DNA of 64,000 nucleotides from NIOZ-UU13 sp035528395 (GCA_035528395.1 DATKYR010000192.1:1-64000), one strand, 5' to 3'. Counted from the stretch's first letter, positions 16,507 to 26,500 are shown. Numbers and translations are program-made. The notes: generated by a model from the letters alone, not told the origin.

Positions 16507-18270
16507 CTATGCTTCTTCCATTATCGTTTCTTTTACGACCTCGTCTATAGTAGTAATGCCGTCATATATTATCTCCAGGCCGTTCTCACGCATCAGCCTC
16601 ATACCACCTTTCTGACCCGCCGCACGCAGAACCGCCGTCGAAGCCTGATTCATAACCAAGTCTCGTATCTCATCATTGAATACCATAATCTCAAAAACAC
16701 CCGTTCGACCTCTATAACCGGTACCATTACACTTGCTGCAACCACGGCCATAATAAAACTTCTTACCTTTAATATCATCCGGCGTAAGTTGTAACTCCAT
16801 TAATTGCGCTTCACTTGGCTCGAATGCCGTTTTGCAGTTTTCACATATTTTCCTCACCAATCGCTGGGAGACGATGCCTTCAATAGTAGCGGTAAGAAGA
16901 AACGGCTCAATCCCCAAATCTAAAAGTCGTGCTATCGAACTTGGGGCATCGGTTGTGTGCAGGGTGGTAAATACAATGTGGCCTGTCAGAGAGGACTGAG
17001 CAGCAATCTCTGCTGTTTCAAGGTCACGAATCTCTCCAACTAATATAATATCGGGGTCCTGACGCAAAATTGACCGAAGGCACCTTGCGAATACCAGGCC
17101 AATAGACGGTTTCATTTGAACCTGAACAATACCGTCAATGTCGTATTCTATCGGATCCTCAGTGGTAATTATCTTCGTCCCAATATCATTAAGTTCATGT
17201 AAAGCTGAGTAAAGGGTGGTAGTTTTGCCGCATCCGGTAGGGCCGGTAACAATTATAATACCGTTAGGCTTGTGTATAAGCTTACGGATCATTTCCTGTT
17301 CAACCTGCCTTAATCCAAGTGCTCCCAAATCAAACATGGCCTGGCTTCTATCCAGAACACGCAATACAACACTTTCTCCGAACATTGTCGGCAGAACACT
17401 AACACGCAAGTCAATGGGATTGCTCTCAACCGTCAGTGATATTCGGCCGTCCTGCGGCAGACGTCTCTCAGCGATGTCCAGGTTTGCCATAACCTTTATA
17501 CGTGAGCTAAGAGCAGCAGCAATGTATTTTGGTGGAGGAACCATTTCGTAGAGCACACCATCAATGCGGTAACGCATCTTATACTCATTTTCAAACGGCT
17601 CAAAATGGATGTCCGAGGCCTTGTCACGAATCGCCTGCAGCAAAACCAGGTTCAGCAGTTTTTTCACGGGATTCGATTCGGATAGTTCCTTCAATTCATC
17701 CAGGTCAATACTTTGATTTCTGCCCTCAAATTCCGCAAGGAAACTGTCACCTTGTATTTCATCTATCAGCTCATTGATATTTTCGTCCTTTGTCTCATAA
17801 TATTTCGTCAAAGCACTTTCCAATACATCACGGTCGGTTATCTTCGCAGTGACCTTAAAACCCATCAGTGTGCTTAGATCGTCGGTAGCTCTGAAGTTAT
17901 CGGGGCTGTCAAGGGCAACGGTCAATTCATTTTGTTCTCGATTGTATTCAATTGGTACGATGTGGTATGTCTTTGCCATTTGCGCCGGCACCTTTTCGAC
18001 CACATCAGGAGGAATATCAACACCATCAAGGCTCACATATTCCATTCCGCGTTGTGCCGCAAGTGCCATTTGTAGTTGGACTTCATCGATAAGACCCAGT
18101 TCAAGGAAAATCTGGCCTATTTTTACGCCTTGCCGTTGGTTCTGGATTTTTAGGCATTCATGGACCTTGTCTCTGCTCAGCGCACCCATTTTAATGAGTA
18201 TTCTGCCGAGTGTTCTGCCCCTTAACTGCTCTACAGGAGGGAGCTTCTGTGCTTCTTTCATCTTTCCCAT
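16507..18270 (-). CDS. gspE: Type II secretion ATPase GspE/PilB
   Basis: 587 aa. Two N-terminal MshEN-type domains (about 18-170) precede the ATPase core: Walker A GPTGCGKTTT, Asp box TTEDPIEYDIDGIVQVQM, Walker B DPDIILVGEIRDLETAE, His box TGHIVFTTLHTTDA, and a tetracysteine zinc site (CENC and CSKC). MshEN domains often bind cyclic di-GMP; binding here is inference. First gene of the nine-gene operon; GspD, L and M are not in the window. Confidence 0.93.
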   Translation of the reverse strand: MGKMKEAQKLPPVEQLRGRTLGRILIKMGALSRDKVHECLKIQNQRQGVKIGQIFLELGLIDEVQLQMALAAQRGMEYVSLDGVDIPPDVVEKVPAQMAKTYHIVPIEYNREQNELTVALDSPDNFRATDDLSTLMGFKVTAKITDRDVLESALTKYYETKDENINELIDEIQGDSFLAEFEGRNQSIDLDELKELSESNPVKKLLNLVLLQAIRDKASDIHFEPFENEYKMRYRIDGVLYEMVPPPKYIAAALSSRIKVMANLDIAERRLPQDGRISLTVESNPIDLRVSVLPTMFGESVVLRVLDRSQAMFDLGALGLRQVEQEMIRKLIHKPNGIIIVTGPTGCGKTTTLYSALHELNDIGTKIITTEDPIEYDIDGIVQVQMKPSIGLVFARCLRSILRQDPDIILVGEIRDLETAEIAAQSSLTGHIVFTTLHTTDAPSSIARLLDLGIEPFLLTATIEGIVSQRLVRKICENCKTAFEPSEAQLMELQLTPDDIKGKKFYYGRGCSKCNGTGYRGRTGVFEIMVFNDEIRDLVMNQASTAVLRAAGQKGGMRLMRENGLEIIYDGITTIDEVVKETIMEEA

Positions 18271-18310
18271 CAGAGTCTTCCCTTTAACTATTTCTTTTTG
18301 AATCCAATCT

Positions 18311-18339
18311 ATTATACGACATCAAAACCTTTTTGACAA
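18311..18339 (-). promoter_or_regulatory. Sigma70 promoter of the secretion operon
   Basis: TTGTCA (18334-18339), 17-base spacer, TATAAT (18311-18316) on the minus strand, about 40 bases before the gspE start. The only strong promoter seen ahead of the E-F-G-G-G-H-I-J-K run. Confidence 0.75.
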
Positions 18340-19214
18340 ATAAATTATCCATAGGACATTTAGTTATTCAGACTGCAAGAGATGCCTATTTTGACGTTTT
18401 GCCGGCTGTAATAAATAGCTATACAAAGTAGGAAAATTTTATTAAACGCTTAAAGAACGAAAGGCTACTGTTTACGAAAAAAGGATGGTAATTCGAGGGC
18501 AAGAAGTGTATATAGAGGGCAGCGATGCGTAAAAATAGGTAGTATGGGAATTATGGGTCAGAGCGAATTTTTGATTAAGAGAGCACGTGAAGGGGTAAGT
18601 GTATGGACATTTAGTTTTTCAGACATTTTTGAAAAATTTTACAAGTATATGATAAATAAATGCTTATGATGGTTTAAAACGATTTTGAAAATGAGCGTTT
18701 TATCGTATTTTTTGGCATTTTTTTCAGATAAATTAAAAAATACGTACTTTTTGACGAAATATGCCCAATCAACCAAAACAAATCAATAATAAGGCTCGAA
18801 AAGTCAAGGGCAGATCGCTAAATTTATAAAAAAATTCACAAGTGAGTAGTGAGTTTTTAATGGGTGGATAATGAGAAATAGCTGGGTGATGGATGATTCG
18901 ACTGGACATTCGACTGCTCGTTCGACATTGCTCAGCATGTGGCTTAGGGTAGAATTCTTTTAGTTGAGCTAAGAGAATTATAGTTTTCTTTGTAGGATTT
19001 AATGAGCGTTTATAATTGATTAAGCCCTTCCGGGGGCGGGCTTTTGAGCAAAGGTAAATCTACGATATTGATTATTTAGAAGGAGGTTGCCACGCTTTGC
19101 TTTGTAACATATTCACTTCTGTATGTGTCCATAAATTTTCTGCGCTTGCAATTATTAGAAGTCCGGCTAAAATATGGATTTTAAAATGGAACAATTATTT
19201 TTTGGAATTGGACA
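18340..19214. other. AT-rich gene-free gap with a 20-base direct repeat
   Basis: No coding frame can be supported in about 870 bases. It holds GGACATTTAGTTATTCAGAC (18354-18373) and a one-mismatch copy at 18605-18624, a run of GTGAGTAGTGAG/GGTGGATAATGAG words (18840-18890), and a hairpin AAGCCC/GGGCTT (19022-19043) followed by TTT. The rest is AT-rich, with no clear promoter for serA. Confidence 0.5.
19022..19045 (+). terminator. Weak hairpin with T-run upstream of serA
   Basis: AAGCCC, a 10-nt loop, GGGCTTTT. Short stem; it could stop a transcript arriving from the gene-free gap, or form part of a serA leader. Confidence 0.3.
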
Positions 19215-20804
19215 ATGATTAAAATTCTGATTACAGACAAACTTGCACAAGAAGGTATCGATTTACTCAAATCGATGGATGGCGTTGAGGCTGTTGTTAA
19301 AACCGGTATAAGCGAAGATGAATTAGCTAAGATTATCGGTGAACACGACGGTTTAATCATCCGAAGCGGTACGAAGGTTACGGCTAAGGTCTTGAGTAGT
19401 CCCGGTAAATTAAAGGCAATCGCCCGGGCGGGCGTAGGTGTTGATAATATCGACATCCATGAGGCCACAAGAAAGGGGATCCTGGTTATGAATACGCCCG
19501 GCGGTAACACCCTCAGTGCCGCTGAACATACGATGGCGTTAATACTTGCGATGAGCCGAAATGTTGTGCCGGCCTGCAACAGCTTAAAAGAGGGCGCCTG
19601 GGACAGAAAAAAATATATGGGTAACCAGCTGAACAATAAAGTGCTCGGCTTGATAGGATTGGGCAGGATAGGTATGGCTGTGGCAGAAATGGCAAAAGGA
19701 TTCAATATGAAGATATTGGGCTTTGACCCCTTAGCCGCGCCGCCTGATGCGGGAAAAATCGGCGTTGAGATAAGTGATAGCCTGGAGAAAATCTTCAAGG
19801 AAGCTGACTATATCAGCGTTCACGTGCCGAAGAATGAGCAGACCTTGAATATGATTGGCGCAGAACAAATAAAAAAGATGAAACCGACTGTTAGGTTAAT
19901 CAATTGCGCACGCGGGGGAATTATTAACGAAGATGCACTCTATGATGCCCTTACCGAGAAGCGTATCGCCGGTGCTGCTCTTGATGTTTATCCCAAGGAG
20001 CCGCCGGAGAATACACGGTTTTCAGAATTTGAGAATTGCATTGTTACGCCGCATTTAGGCGCGAGCACAGAAGAGGCCCAAATTGAGGTTGCGGTCGAAG
20101 CAGCTCAAATCCTTGTTGATGCTATCAAAGGCGGGCCGGTCAAGAATGCCCTTAATGCTCCGTCGACGACTGGTGCTGTCTCGCCGATTGTTAGCCAGTA
20201 TGCAGAACTTGCGCGGCGAATCGGGACCGTTGTCAGCACGATTGGGCCGGGCCAAATCAAGGGAGTTGAGGTGCAGTATCGCGGCTTGATTGCCGAAATG
20301 GCCATTGAACAGGTTACTCTTAATTTTGTGATTGGGTTGCTGCAAAAACACTTTGAAATGCCGTTGAATATGGTCAACACTCCAGTTTTAGCCAAAGAGC
20401 GCGGGATAAGCATAGACGAGACCAAAAATACCGAGTCCAAAGACGTCTCTGCAAGTTTTAGCGCCAAGGTCGTTACGGATAAGGTTACACGCACGGTGAC
20501 CGGCTCGGTCTTTGGTGGGAAGCTGCTGCGAATTATTGAAATCGATGGGTTCAATATTGAAATGACGCCGCAGGGGGCGGTTTTGGTTATCTTTAACGAC
20601 GACAAGCCCGGCGTAATCGGTTCGGTCGGAACACTCTGCGGCAAACATAATATCAATATCTGCACTATGGGCGTCGGGCAAAAGCCGGCAGAGGGAAAGG
20701 CTATTCTTGCCGTCAGTCTCGACAAGGAACCCGATGCAAAAGCGATTGAAGAGCTCGGCCAGCTTGAGTTCGTGAACGAGATTTATGTCTGCAAACTGGA
20801 CTAA
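19215..20804 (+). CDS. serA: D-3-phosphoglycerate dehydrogenase
   Basis: 529 aa, the long (type I) form. It oxidises 3-phosphoglycerate as the first step of serine synthesis. NAD-binding LGLIGLGRIGMAVAEMA (about 140-157), the catalytic Arg in NCARGGIINEDAL, and the His in VTPHLGASTEEAQ are present. These are followed by an intervening ASB domain (about 320-450) and a C-terminal ACT domain (about 455-529) that normally binds serine for feedback control. It stands alone, with a strong hairpin downstream. Serine also feeds C1 units to folate, which fits the C1 metabolism encoded further along. Confidence 0.95.
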   Translation: MIKILITDKLAQEGIDLLKSMDGVEAVVKTGISEDELAKIIGEHDGLIIRSGTKVTAKVLSSPGKLKAIARAGVGVDNIDIHEATRKGILVMNTPGGNTLSAAEHTMALILAMSRNVVPACNSLKEGAWDRKKYMGNQLNNKVLGLIGLGRIGMAVAEMAKGFNMKILGFDPLAAPPDAGKIGVEISDSLEKIFKEADYISVHVPKNEQTLNMIGAEQIKKMKPTVRLINCARGGIINEDALYDALTEKRIAGAALDVYPKEPPENTRFSEFENCIVTPHLGASTEEAQIEVAVEAAQILVDAIKGGPVKNALNAPSTTGAVSPIVSQYAELARRIGTVVSTIGPGQIKGVEVQYRGLIAEMAIEQVTLNFVIGLLQKHFEMPLNMVNTPVLAKERGISIDETKNTESKDVSASFSAKVVTDKVTRTVTGSVFGGKLLRIIEIDGFNIEMTPQGAVLVIFNDDKPGVIGSVGTLCGKHNINICTMGVGQKPAEGKAILAVSLDKEPDAKAIEELGQLEFVNEIYVCKLD

Positions 20805-20856
20805 TTCTTGATGCTCGATACTCGCAGGATGGTGAGTGGTTAATTAGTGAGTGGTG

Positions 20857-21010
20857 AGTGATGAGATTCTTCGCTGCGCTCAGAATGACAAAGGCTCGAT
20901 GCTTGTAACTTGTCGGAGGAACCTGCGGTGAAACCGCAGGTTCCTCCTAAATATAAAAGAGATTGCTTCGCTTCGCTCGCAATGACGGTGAGAAAACGCT
21001 CGCAATGACA
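20857..21010. repeat. REP-like units GATTCTTCGCTGCGCTCAGAATGACA and variants
   Basis: One unit at about 20862-20889, then after the serA hairpin a variant (GAGATTGCTTCGCTTCGCTCGCAATGAC) and a short third piece (CGCTCGCAATGACA). Same family as 13161-13255. Confidence 0.6.
20915..20950 (+). terminator. Strong hairpin after serA
   Basis: Perfect 14-bp stem GGAGGAACCTGCGG/CCGCAGGTTCCTCC (20915-20928, 20934-20947) with loop TGAAA. It is followed by TAAATATAAA rather than a clean T-run, so it may be a transcription stop or an mRNA-stabilising structure. Confidence 0.55.
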
Positions 21011-21051
21011 TAATCGTTGCGTTATTGCGATGGGCACATGGAGTTTTCGAT

Positions 21052-22428
21052 GTGGCTGAACAGTTAATAATAAGTGTCAGTGGAATGAGAGGCATCGTGG
21101 GTGAGAAATTTAATGCTTCTGTCGCTACTGACTACGGCTGTGCGTTCGGGACATTTTTAGAAGAGAACTACGCGGGAGAAAAGGATAGATTGTCGGTTTG
21201 TATTGGGAGGGATTCGCGACCCAGCGGCCAAGAGCTTGGTTCCGCTGTTGCAGAAGGATTGTGTAAGGTAGGGATTGACGTGATTGATTTGGGGGTAGTA
21301 ACGACGCCCGGCGTAGGCATTATGTTGAGGGAACTTTGCTGTGCAGGTGGGGTAGTTGTAACAGCTTCGCATAATCCTGCCCAATACAATGGCATAAAAC
21401 TATTGCTCAGCAACGGTGTTGCTCCACCGAGCGATGCAGCAGAACAAATAAAGCAATATTTTTTCGATAAACATTTTGGTTTTGTCAATTCGTCTGATTG
21501 CGGTAAAGTAACTGCCAGCGAGCAGACCGATACTACGCACATCGCTAAGGTTTTGGCGATTGTTGACAGGGGGGCAATCGCCGCGAAAAAATTCAAAGTT
21601 GTTCTGGACAGCGTCAACGGAGCTGGTGGGCGGGTTACTAAAAAGATGTTAGCTGAACTTGGTTGTGAAGTTTTTGCGATAAACGATGAGCCGAGCGGCT
21701 CGTTTGCTCATGGGCCTGAACCGACTGCCGAGAACTTAAGGGGCCTTTGTGAAATAGTAAAAACCAAAGCAGCCGAGATCGGTTTTGCTCAGGACCCGGA
21801 CGCCGACAGATTGGCAATTGTTGACGAAAACAGGAACTACATCGGCGAGGAGTATTCTCTTGCTTTGGCGGCAAAATATGTTTTCAGCAAGCGAACAGGT
21901 AAAGCGGCCACGAATCTTTCGACTTCAAGAATGATTGATGATATCGCTGAGAGGGCCGGCGGTCAGGTTATTCGTACTGCTGTCGGCGAGGCCAATGTTG
22001 CCGCGGCGATGTTAGAACACGATTGTATCATCGGTGGAGAGGGTAACGGGGGTGTGATTGATTTGCGAGTGGGTCCGGTCCGCGACAGCCTTGTTGGTAT
22101 CGCTCTTGTTCTGCAGTTGATGGCTGAAACAGGAAAAACGATAGGCCAATTGGTTGGTGAGATAGGTGGCTATTATATGAGCAAAGATAAATTCGCCGCG
22201 GATAAATCGCAGGCACGGCGAATCCTGGATTCGGCGAAAAAAACTTTCACCGATGCAAAACTCGATATAAGCGACGGCTGTAGATTTGATTTCGACGATG
22301 GCTGGCTGCACTTGCGAACCAGTAATACCGAACCTGTAATGAGGATTATCGTTGAGGCGAAAGACCGGCGTACTGCTGAAAAATACGTGGATGTGGTTTT
22401 GAAAATACGCAAAGAAGTGTTGGGTTGA
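21052..22428 (+). CDS. glmM: Phosphoglucosamine mutase / phosphohexomutase
   Basis: 458 aa from GTG 21052, chosen because ATGGAG lies 8 bases upstream; a TTG at 21025 also reads in frame. The four alpha-D-phosphohexomutase motifs are present: phosphoserine loop TASHNPAQYNG, metal loop DPDADR, sugar loop GEGNGG, phosphate loop RTSNTEPVMRI. The family converts glucosamine-6-phosphate to glucosamine-1-phosphate (UDP-GlcNAc route), but glucose or mannose substrates cannot be excluded. Confidence 0.88.
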   Translation: MAEQLIISVSGMRGIVGEKFNASVATDYGCAFGTFLEENYAGEKDRLSVCIGRDSRPSGQELGSAVAEGLCKVGIDVIDLGVVTTPGVGIMLRELCCAGGVVVTASHNPAQYNGIKLLLSNGVAPPSDAAEQIKQYFFDKHFGFVNSSDCGKVTASEQTDTTHIAKVLAIVDRGAIAAKKFKVVLDSVNGAGGRVTKKMLAELGCEVFAINDEPSGSFAHGPEPTAENLRGLCEIVKTKAAEIGFAQDPDADRLAIVDENRNYIGEEYSLALAAKYVFSKRTGKAATNLSTSRMIDDIAERAGGQVIRTAVGEANVAAAMLEHDCIIGGEGNGGVIDLRVGPVRDSLVGIALVLQLMAETGKTIGQLVGEIGGYYMSKDKFAADKSQARRILDSAKKTFTDAKLDISDGCRFDFDDGWLHLRTSNTEPVMRIIVEAKDRRTAEKYVDVVLKIRKEVLG

Positions 22429-22435
22429 TAGGCTG

Positions 22436-23332
22436 ATGCGCAACGACAAACATACAATTGCCAGCAGGCAAATAAAATCTATCACATATATTGGCATCGT
22501 AGTAAATATTGCCCTCTCAGTTATCAAGGTCGTCATTGGTTCGTTAGCAGGTTCGCTGGCACTGTTGGCCGACGGGGTCCATTCACTTTCTGATGTAGCC
22601 ACTGATGTAGCTGTGCTATTGGGCCTGCGTCTGGGTTCGAAAGAACCTGACCAGAGCCACCCCTACGGGCACGGGCGGGCGGAAACTTTCTCAGCCGGGT
22701 TAATTGCATTAGTCTTAATTCTTGTAGGGGGGGTAATGATTTACTACGCCACTATGGCGATAGCCAGAGACGTAGTTACCGCCCCTCGGCTCGCAGTTCT
22801 CATAGCCGCGATAGTTTCAATTGCCGCTAAAGAGTGGCTTTATAGAGCCACTCAAAAAATCGCGATTCAATCTCATAGCCCCGCACTTTATGCCAATGCC
22901 TGGCATCACCGCAGCGATGCTTTAAGTTCAGTAGCGGTTGTGATAGGAGTTATATCGCTGGAATTTGGTTTTGGTCATGGCGACCAGGTCGCTGCTATTG
23001 CCGTTGGCCTGATGATTATCTGGGTGGGAGTCATGGTAGTTAGCGATTCGCTGCGTGAACTGACAGAAGGTGCCGTCGATTCAGATACTATCGAGCGTAT
23101 AAGAGATGTGATTAACGCCAACTCTTCAATACGCCAGTGGCACAAGCTGCGGACACGTACGGTCGGCAGAGAAGTTTTTCTGGACCTGCATATCCTTGTT
23201 GACCCGGATTTGAACGTAGCCGCCGCTCATCAAATATCTGAAAGTCTGGAAAACGCTCTGGATGAGCAGATTACCCGTCCGGTGAACATTACGGTGCACA
23301 TTGAGCCGGATACGCCGGAGCTGAGAAAATAA
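22436..23332 (+). CDS. Cation diffusion facilitator (CDF) transporter
   Basis: 298 aa, 7 bases after glmM. Six membrane helices with the metal site ALLADGVHSLSDVATD in helix 2 and the matching HHRSDALSS in helix 5, plus the HPYGHGRAET loop. It ends with a cytosolic metal-sensing domain (LDLHILVDPDL, VNITVHIEPD). An H+-coupled exporter of divalent metals such as Zn, Co, Ni, Fe or Mn; the metal cannot be told. Nickel or iron export would matter in a cell with so many Ni and Fe enzymes, but that is speculation. Confidence 0.92.
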   Translation: MRNDKHTIASRQIKSITYIGIVVNIALSVIKVVIGSLAGSLALLADGVHSLSDVATDVAVLLGLRLGSKEPDQSHPYGHGRAETFSAGLIALVLILVGGVMIYYATMAIARDVVTAPRLAVLIAAIVSIAAKEWLYRATQKIAIQSHSPALYANAWHHRSDALSSVAVVIGVISLEFGFGHGDQVAAIAVGLMIIWVGVMVVSDSLRELTEGAVDSDTIERIRDVINANSSIRQWHKLRTRTVGREVFLDLHILVDPDLNVAAAHQISESLENALDEQITRPVNITVHIEPDTPELRK

Positions 23333-23505
23333 TCTTTCATTTCGAGCCTGATGCAATGTAACGAGGTGGTTATAGTTGGGCAGGGCCTATGGAAAGCGTT
23401 TAATTGAGTTTACGTTTTCAGAAGCGGGGGCAATAGGATAGAGAAACAATAAGGCAGTTGTTCAGTGCGATACTCGACAGTGCAGCTAAAAATAAGGTAT
23501 AGGGA

Positions 23506-25437
23506 ATGAGAACCAGAAAGCTTAGAACAAGAATACTAATATCGTTCTTTAGCGTTATTATGGTTTTTGCCATATCAGTGGCTGTATTTTGGTACTATGT
23601 CATTGAGAACGACATCATCAAAAGAGAACAGGATAAAGTGAAGAATGACCTGAACTCTGCAAGGGAGATATATCATGAAGAGAGCGAAAAACTCAAAGAT
23701 GTAGTAAGATTCACTGCTTTGAGGTTTTTTATAAAAGATACCATTGTTAATAACGATAATGAAAGGCTCAAGAAGGAGCTGGAGGAGATAAGAAAGACAG
23801 AGTCCCTGGACATTTTGACTCTTACCGACAAAAACGGGCAGGTTATCGTTAGGTCTCGAAATCCGTCTGTTAGTGGTGACAATCAAGCACAGGATGAGCT
23901 TGTAAGCAGGGTCATGTCGGATGAGAAAATAATTGCCGGCACAGTCATAGTACCAACGGAGGAACTCTTAAAGGAGGGGGCGGAGCTGGTTGAGCGGGCG
24001 CATATAAAATTTATCCCTACTGCAAAAGCAAAGCCGAGCCGGGAGACTGAGCAGACTTCGGGAATGATGATAAAGGCTGCCGCGCCTGTTTTCGGGTATG
24101 ATGGCAACTTCGTTGGTGTGCTGTACGGCGGCAATTTAATTAATCGGAACTACAAGATCGTTGACAAGGTCAAAGAGACGGTATATCAGGGGGGTAAATA
24201 TAAGGGAAAAGATGTTGGCACTGTGACTATCTTTCAAGGTGACCTGCGCATCTCAACCAACGTCAAAGCAAAAGATGGAACACGCGCAGTTGGCACTCGA
24301 GTTTCCGAAGAAGTAAACGAGCAAGTTCTGGTGAAAGGATTACCATGGATAGGCAGAGCCTTTGTGGTTACTGCTTGGTACAAAACTGCTTATGAACCAA
24401 TCAGGAATATAGACGGAGAAATCATCGGAATACTCTACGTTGGTATCCTCGAGCAGCCTTTTATTGATATGGCGAGGAGCACTTTCTTTGTTTTTCTGGC
24501 AATGGCCTTCATCGCCACCTTGCTTGCGGGTGCACTTGCCTTAGTACTTGCAGGAGCTATATCTCGACCTCTTAAGCGGATGCTCACGGGAACAAATAGA
24601 CTTTCCGAAGGAAATCTCGGATATAAGATTGATGCGAAGACCGGGACGAGTGAGCTGAACGCGCTTGCCGCCTCCTTCAATGAGATGTCTTCACGGCTTA
24701 GTGAAAGAGAGCACAGTCTAATAATTTCGAAAGAGAGATTGGCGGCTTTGAACGAGACTTACCTCGACTTGGTGGGTTTTGTGTCACATGAGCTAAAAGG
24801 AACGCTGGCCACTATAAATATGAATGCTATGTCTGTCCGCGACGGTCTTTTTGGGCCTATAAATTCCAAGCAGAAGCAAGCCCTTGAGTCGGCTACAAGA
24901 ATCCTGGACTACCTCATGGAAACTGTAAAGAAATTCCTTGATCTAAGCAGGATAGAGAAAGGCGAACTTAGGTTGAATAAGGCAGAAGTGCGCCTGAGAG
25001 AAGATGTGTTCGATGGTTGTCTGGAGACTTTTGCTGGAGAGATAGCCGAAAAGCAGATGGAAGTCAACAACAATATTCAACCTGAGTTCAGGGTTAATGG
25101 CGATCTTGATTTGTTGCTCATAGTGGTAAATAACCTTGTCAGCAACGCAGTCAAATATGGGTTTGAAAAAGGAAAGATAGTGCTGAACTCTGAAGATCTC
25201 GGAGATAAAGTCCAGGTTGAAATTTACAATGACTCCCGACCTATTGGAGAAGAAGATAGAGGCAGACTGTTCAAGAGATTCTCGAGACTCAGTGTCCCCC
25301 AGGATAAGAAGGTAAAGGGCACGGGTCTGGGACTGTTTATTACCAAAGAAATTATCGCAAAACATGGTGGGGACATATGGGTTGAGCCAAGAGAAAACGG
25401 GAATTCTTTTATCTTTCAGATACAAAAGGGTTTCTGA
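23506..25437 (+). CDS. Cache-HAMP sensor histidine kinase
   Basis: 643 aa. TM1 at about 8-32; periplasmic Cache domain (about 35-320) with the VTIFQGDLRISTNVK, GTRVSEEV and WIGRAFVVTAWY signatures shared with chemoreceptor-type Cache sensors of small organic ligands; TM2 at about 325-352; HAMP to about 405; HisKA with phospho-acceptor in FVSHELKGTLATI; HATPase with N box NLVSNAVKYG and G2 box GTGLGLFITKEI. Paired with the response regulator 42 bases downstream. Ligand unknown. Confidence 0.93.
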   Translation: MRTRKLRTRILISFFSVIMVFAISVAVFWYYVIENDIIKREQDKVKNDLNSAREIYHEESEKLKDVVRFTALRFFIKDTIVNNDNERLKKELEEIRKTESLDILTLTDKNGQVIVRSRNPSVSGDNQAQDELVSRVMSDEKIIAGTVIVPTEELLKEGAELVERAHIKFIPTAKAKPSRETEQTSGMMIKAAAPVFGYDGNFVGVLYGGNLINRNYKIVDKVKETVYQGGKYKGKDVGTVTIFQGDLRISTNVKAKDGTRAVGTRVSEEVNEQVLVKGLPWIGRAFVVTAWYKTAYEPIRNIDGEIIGILYVGILEQPFIDMARSTFFVFLAMAFIATLLAGALALVLAGAISRPLKRMLTGTNRLSEGNLGYKIDAKTGTSELNALAASFNEMSSRLSEREHSLIISKERLAALNETYLDLVGFVSHELKGTLATINMNAMSVRDGLFGPINSKQKQALESATRILDYLMETVKKFLDLSRIEKGELRLNKAEVRLREDVFDGCLETFAGEIAEKQMEVNNNIQPEFRVNGDLDLLLIVVNNLVSNAVKYGFEKGKIVLNSEDLGDKVQVEIYNDSRPIGEEDRGRLFKRFSRLSVPQDKKVKGTGLGLFITKEIIAKHGGDIWVEPRENGNSFIFQIQKGF

Positions 25438-25479
25438 AGATTTATGCAGGAAACAGCATTTTATTTGTAGGAGAATATT

Positions 25480-25866
25480 ATGGCTAAGAAAAAGATCGTC
25501 TGGATAGAAGATGATGAGGATGTTATATCAGCTTTTAAGTCACATTTCGCAAATCAAGGATGGGAAGTACTTTCGGCTTCTTCCGCAGAGAAGGGTAAGA
25601 CGCTGGCCTTAGAAGTGGAGCCTGACCTTATTATTATGGATATAATAATGGGGGGGGAGCATGGATATACGGCTATCGAGGACCTTAAAAGCGAATCGGC
25701 ACTGGCGGGTGTGCCCATAGTTATTTTTAGCGGAGTAACTCACAGATGGGGAGAGACGACTGCTTCTCGTTTGGATGGTTTGCTTACTGAAGCTGACGAG
25801 TTTGTAGACAAAGCTGAAAAACCAGGTGTTCTGCTTAGCACTATCAGCAAATATCTCTGTGCATAA
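25480..25866 (+). CDS. Single-domain response regulator
   Basis: 128 aa, a receiver domain only. Acidic pocket EDDED near the N-terminus, phospho-acceptor Asp in LIIMDIIMGG, Ser in VIFSGV and Lys in VDKAEKP. No output domain, so it acts by protein contact or phosphorelay. Good ribosome site (TAGGAGAATATT). Cognate to the upstream kinase by position. Confidence 0.92.
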   Translation: MAKKKIVWIEDDEDVISAFKSHFANQGWEVLSASSAEKGKTLALEVEPDLIIMDIIMGGEHGYTAIEDLKSESALAGVPIVIFSGVTHRWGETTASRLDGLLTEADEFVDKAEKPGVLLSTISKYLCA

Positions 25867-25964
25867 GCTTTTTGATGAATTAATGTTATCAAATACTGGA
25901 CGATGCTAAGTGCTTTGTGAATCAGAGAACAAGCCTGTAGGTGATAGCATTATGTTAGCGTGTG

Positions 25965-26234
25965 TCAACAATTTGAGGATGGGTGATTACCTGGCAGTAT
26001 ATTGAAGAGCGGTTGGATATCCTGCGGAAGGGCGAAGGTTATTGCTCGATTCACAATTCCCTGCGAGACGACGTGAAAACGGTTTTGACGTTCGAGGTCG
26101 GGTAGTGAGATTCCAAAATCAGTAAAGAGTGGAAATCCTAACGGGAAAATGTAAAAATCATGAATCAGCCTGGAGTGCTTCCTGAACAACTTTGAGGGTG
26201 CCACCCAATGTTGCTGTGATAGCACAATGCTCAA
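25965..26234 (-). CDS. Unrecognised open frame, possibly a relic
   Basis: 89 codons from a TTG start that overlaps the stop of the Cdd1-type gene (TTGA). No ribosome site, no motif and no family that I recognise. It may be a translationally coupled small protein, or a remnant or antisense of a mobile element. Weak entry. Confidence 0.2.
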   Translation of the reverse strand: MSIVLSQQHWVAPSKLFRKHSRLIHDFYIFPLGFPLFTDFGISLPDLERQNRFHVVSQGIVNRAITFALPQDIQPLFNILPGNHPSSNC

Positions 26235-26500
26235 TAGTTCTTATCTTTCCAATTCCACCATTTTAATAACTGCGGGTCGTGTTTGGTGTTTGATGCGTAG
26301 TACACCGCGCAGCGCAGTACATAGAGCATGCACCTGTCAACCGGACTTGCCTTAAAATCGCAGAGTTTGTGATAAAGTTTATCGGGGTTCTGACCCTTGA
26401 GCTGGCCGACAGAGTGGATGCCGATATTTGCCATATCCTGAGCGATTCTTTTGCCCACGCCGGGAATTTGTTCCAAATCTTTTAAGGATGATTGTTTCAT
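26231..26500 (-). CDS. Cdd1-type helix-hairpin-helix protein
   Basis: 89 aa from ATG 26500, preferred over a GTG at 26549-26551 because the family starts here. It has LEQIPGVGKRIAQDMANIGI (helix-hairpin-helix), then GQNPDKLYHKLC, DRCMLYVLRCAVYYAS and the C-terminal LLKWWNWKD, all marks of the small 'pathogenicity locus' Cdd1 family. Probably DNA- or RNA-binding; no precise function is known. Confidence 0.85.
   Translation of the reverse strand: MKQSSLKDLEQIPGVGKRIAQDMANIGIHSVGQLKGQNPDKLYHKLCDFKASPVDRCMLYVLRCAVYYASNTKHDPQLLKWWNWKDKNY

Noticed and set aside
15760..16794. 344-codon plus-strand open frame
   Set aside because: Antisense to gspF and the end of gspE; no motif, no ribosome site.
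25965..26234. Transposase fragment
   Set aside because: No DDE-type motif or inverted ends could be shown on either strand; kept only as a weak open frame.
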